Assembly (NCBI GenBank): GCA_028280885.1
Contig: JANQKY010000116.1
Span: forward strand, 1-35,194
DNA length: 35,194 nucleotides
Direction: 5' to 3'
DNA from: Tepidamorphus sp.
Lineage (GTDB): Bacteria; Pseudomonadota; Alphaproteobacteria; Rhizobiales; Tepidamorphaceae
Of the stretch, positions 32,882 through 35,194 are shown one piece after another. The number at the start of each line of letters is the position of its first letter. Positions within the stretch are counted from its first letter, which is position 1. The notes under the pieces were generated by a model. That model was given only the letters and a program-made list of their open reading frames with translations. It was not told the origin of the DNA and searched no databases. The translations under genes were made by a program, and so were the position numbers.

Positions 32882-34720
32882 CTACAGACCATAATACCAC
32901 GGCGCGATCAGGGTGAAAGCGAGCCAGATCAAAACGACGAGAGGGGCGCCAGCCTTGAAGAAGTCGGCGAAGCGATAGTGGCCCGGCGTCATGACGAGCA
33001 GATTGGTCTGGTAGCTGATCGGCGTCGCGAACGAGCAGTTCGCCGCCAGGATCACCGTGATGACGAAGGCAAACGGGTCGACGCCGATCTGATGGGCCGT
33101 GGAAATCGCGATCGGCGTGAACAGCACGGCGGTGGCGTTGTTCGACAGGAAGTTGGTCATCACCGCGATCAGCAGGAACAGCGCCGACATGATCATCGCC
33201 GGCGACTGGCCCTGCAGCGCGCCGACGACGCCCTCGGCGATGAACTGGGCGCCGCCGGTCGCCTGCAATGGCGCCGACATCGCCAGCGACGAGCCGATCA
33301 GGATGTAGATGCGCCGGTCGATCGCGCGCGCGGCCTGGCGGATGTTCAGGCAGCCGGCCGGGATCATCGCCAGCGCCCCGGTGATCGCGGCGATCGTGAT
33401 CGGCAACAGGCCGGTCGCCGAGACCGCGACGACGGCGAGGAAGATCGCCAGCGCCCGGCCGGCCCGCTCGGTCAGCGGCACCTCCGCCGTCGACCATTCC
33501 AGGAGGATCACGTCGCGCGACAGCCGCAGGCCCTCGACCTGCGGCCGCGAGCCCGAAAGCAGCAGCACGTCGCCGGCCTCCAGCCGGATGTCGCTCATGC
33601 GCATCCGGATCATCCGGCTCTGGCGCTGGATGCCGAGCACGATGACACCGGTCATCGCGCGCAGCGCCGACATCTCGATGGTCCGGCCGATCAGCCGCGA
33701 GCCCGGCGCGACCACGGCCTCGGCCAGCAGGATCGGCCCGCCGCCATCGGGCGCGGGCTCGTCCTCGTCCTCATCGGCGGGCGGGGCGGTGTCGGCGCTG
33801 AACAGGGCGTTGGTGCCTTTCAGCGCGTCGGTGAGGACGGAGCGCGTCGCCGCCACGACGACGACGTCGCCGGGCTGCAGCGTGACGTCCTCGAAGGGCG
33901 GCAGGAAAGGGTGCTCGCCGCGCTGGACCATGATCACCGTCATGCCCTTCAGCGCGGGGAACATGCCGGCGACCGCCTCCGTCCCGACCAGCGGATGGCC
34001 GTAGCCGACGGGGATCTGGGCGATGAACTGCTTGCCCTGGCCGCCGCCGACCTCCTGCAGCATGGTTGCCCGGGCCGGTAAAAGCTTCGGCAGCACGATG
34101 ATCGCGTAGACCGCGCCGACCAGGGCGAGGATCGTGCCGATGCCGGCGAAGTCGAAGAAGCCGATCTCCGGCTGGCCGAGACTGGTCGCGACGCCGGCGA
34201 CCAGCAGGTTGGTGGAGGAGCCGATCAGCGTCGTCATGCCGCCGAGGATCGACACGTAGCTTAGAGGGATCATCACCTTCGACGGCGACATCCGCGCCCT
34301 TAGCGCGACCGCGCCCAGCACCGGCAGCATCAGGACGACCACCGGCGTGTTGTTCATCAGGGCGCTCAGGATACCGGTAACGATCAGCACGGTGGCGAGC
34401 GTCGCGGTCTGCCGGCGCCCGCCCCATTGGCCGATGCGCTGGGCAAGCCCGTCGAGCGCGCCGGTCTGGAACAGGCCCTGGCCGATCACCAGGAGCGCGA
34501 GAACGGCAAACAGCGCCGGATTGGCGAAGCCGGCGAGCAATTCGCCGATGCCGAAGGGCTGCGCGGCGCCGGCGGGCACATAGGGGAAGATCTGAAACAG
34601 CAGCAGGAAGGCGACAAGGATGCCGACGCCGGTCAGCTCCAGCGGCACCTTCTCGGTAACATAGGCGACGATCGCCGCGGCGATGACCGCGAACGTCGCC
34701 CACATATGAAAGTCGTCCAT
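32882..34720 (-). CDS. SLC13/DASS-type transporter with two RCK_C (TrkA-C) domains
   Basis: 612 residues. The N-terminal half has about five or six hydrophobic helices with GILSALMNNTPVVVLMLPV and GGMTTLIGSSTNLLV, the hairpin and substrate-loop signature of the CitM/DASS family. Two cytoplasmic RCK_C domains (about 225-300 and 330-405: FEDVTLQPGDVVVVAATRS and IRLEAGDVLLLSGSR) sit in the middle, followed by a second membrane half with TNFLSNNATAVLF and SFATPISYQTNLLVM. The substrate could be a dicarboxylate, sulfate or another anion; sequence alone does not decide. It is separated from bpt by about 75 bases on the same strand. Confidence 0.9.
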   Translation of the reverse strand: MDDFHMWATFAVIAAAIVAYVTEKVPLELTGVGILVAFLLLFQIFPYVPAGAAQPFGIGELLAGFANPALFAVLALLVIGQGLFQTGALDGLAQRIGQWGGRRQTATLATVLIVTGILSALMNNTPVVVLMLPVLGAVALRARMSPSKVMIPLSYVSILGGMTTLIGSSTNLLVAGVATSLGQPEIGFFDFAGIGTILALVGAVYAIIVLPKLLPARATMLQEVGGGQGKQFIAQIPVGYGHPLVGTEAVAGMFPALKGMTVIMVQRGEHPFLPPFEDVTLQPGDVVVVAATRSVLTDALKGTNALFSADTAPPADEDEDEPAPDGGGPILLAEAVVAPGSRLIGRTIEMSALRAMTGVIVLGIQRQSRMIRMRMSDIRLEAGDVLLLSGSRPQVEGLRLSRDVILLEWSTAEVPLTERAGRALAIFLAVVAVSATGLLPITIAAITGALAMIPAGCLNIRQAARAIDRRIYILIGSSLAMSAPLQATGGAQFIAEGVVGALQGQSPAMIMSALFLLIAVMTNFLSNNATAVLFTPIAISTAHQIGVDPFAFVITVILAANCSFATPISYQTNLLVMTPGHYRFADFFKAGAPLVVLIWLAFTLIAPWYYGL

Positions 34721-34935
34721 CCCCCGGACCGTCCCTCAATCCGTGCCCGCACTCCGGGCGGAGCCGCGCATAATGCCGATGAAGCCGTGGCGTTCCAAGG
34801 GGGAATGTCGTCGAATGGGGGCGGGCGATCGGATATGCACCGATCCTTGCTGGTCAGGTCGACGATGTCGATCGGCCGGTTGCCCGGTGTTGTGTTTTCG
34901 GCAAACGCCGGTGGCGGGCATACACACCCTATCCA

Positions 34936-35130
34936 CCCCCTCGGACGTCATCCCGGGACTTGTTCCACTGCTGTCCGGTTCAGCGGAGACGGGGCTCTTT
35001 GATTTCAGCCTGGCCACCCCCTCGGCTGTCATCCTCGGACTTGTTCCACTACTGTCCGGTTCAGCGGGGATGTGCTTTGGTTTTCGGCCTGACATCCCCC
35101 TCGGAGGTCATCCCCGGACGTGTTCCGGGG
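34936..35130 (+). repeat. Three imperfect tandem copies of a TCATCCCCGG-core palindromic repeat
   Basis: Copies start with CCCCCTCGG at 34936, 35017 and 35096, giving periods of 81 and 79 bases. Copies 1 and 2 share GGACTTGTTCCACT and TGTCCGGTTCAGCGG. Copy 3 has the intact palindrome CCCCGGA-CGTGT-TCCGGGG (35112-35130). Such elements are abundant between genes in Hyphomicrobiales. The open frames through them are repeat translations, not genes. No gene is seen from 34721 to the window end. Confidence 0.85.
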
Positions 35131-35132
35131 AC

Positions 35133-35178
35133 CCATGAACACAGTCGCCTGCGCCCAATCTGACGATTGTGTTCATGG
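35133..35178 (+). repeat. Long inverted repeat attached to repeat copy 3
   Basis: Fifteen-base arms CCATGAACACAGTCG (35133-35147) and CGATTGTGTTCATGG (35164-35178) pair with a single G-T wobble around a 16-base loop. The following TGCCGGGACAAGCC looks like the start of an inverted partner of the CCCGGACGTGTTCC palindrome, cut by the window end. Confidence 0.8.
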
Positions 35179-35194
35179 ATTGCCGGGACAAGCC

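Noticed and set aside
34736..35095. 119-codon minus-strand frame at the right edge
   Set aside because: It contains periodic Glu-Pro-Asp-Ser-Ser-Gly-Thr-Ser-Pro segments that simply translate the palindromic repeats.

Overview
The window looks like a chromosomal segment of an alphaproteobacterium, most probably of the order Hyphomicrobiales (Rhizobiales). The evidence is the high G+C, strong preference for C- and G-ending codons, the housekeeping gene order (slt/dapA/smpB; rpoZ/rsh; pdxJ/acpS/lepB/rnc/era/recO; parC), a single long Rsh-type ppGpp enzyme, a Bpt-type leucyltransferase, and intergenic palindromic repeats around a TCATCCCCGG core at the right edge. I do not name a genus.

Left part (1-5864): the tail of a probable outer-membrane beta-barrel gene with a strong terminator; an exported OmpA-domain protein; then, on the minus strand, a Slt-type lytic transglycosylase followed by an alpha/beta hydrolase. 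dapA is read away from slt. Middle part (5899-11609): smpB, a block of dispersed and tandem repeats, a minus-strand pair (NYN-domain protein, then a family-5-like uracil-DNA glycosylase, overlapping by 4 bases), rpoZ with a good promoter, and rsh. Core block (11853-17161): a DUF2062 membrane protein and pdxJ (4-base overlap), acpS, then lepB-rnc-era coupled by 4-base overlaps, and recO, which is separated from era by an inverted copy of the repeat found after smpB.

Accessory part (17228-25698): a minus-strand chemoreceptor gene preceded by a small exported Cache-like protein, an L,D-transpeptidase lipoprotein, a MarR-small membrane protein-methyltransferase operon with two palindromic operators overlapping its promoter, and two tandem DUF1254/DUF1214-type exported paralogues, each followed by a terminator with the same core. 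parC follows.

Right part (28128-35194): an A+T-richer insert holding a GNAT acetyltransferase and an unrecognised exported cysteine-containing protein; then panB-panC (pantothenate synthesis), bpt (N-degron leucyltransferase), an SLC13-type transporter with RCK_C domains, and palindromic repeats running off the window.

No CRISPR array, tRNA, rRNA, transposase, integrase or complete mobile element is visible. The best candidates for new biology are the NYN-uracil glycosylase pair, the chemoreceptor plus soluble Cache pair, the MarR-controlled methyltransferase module, the tandem DUF1254 pair, and the double-hairpin repeat family.
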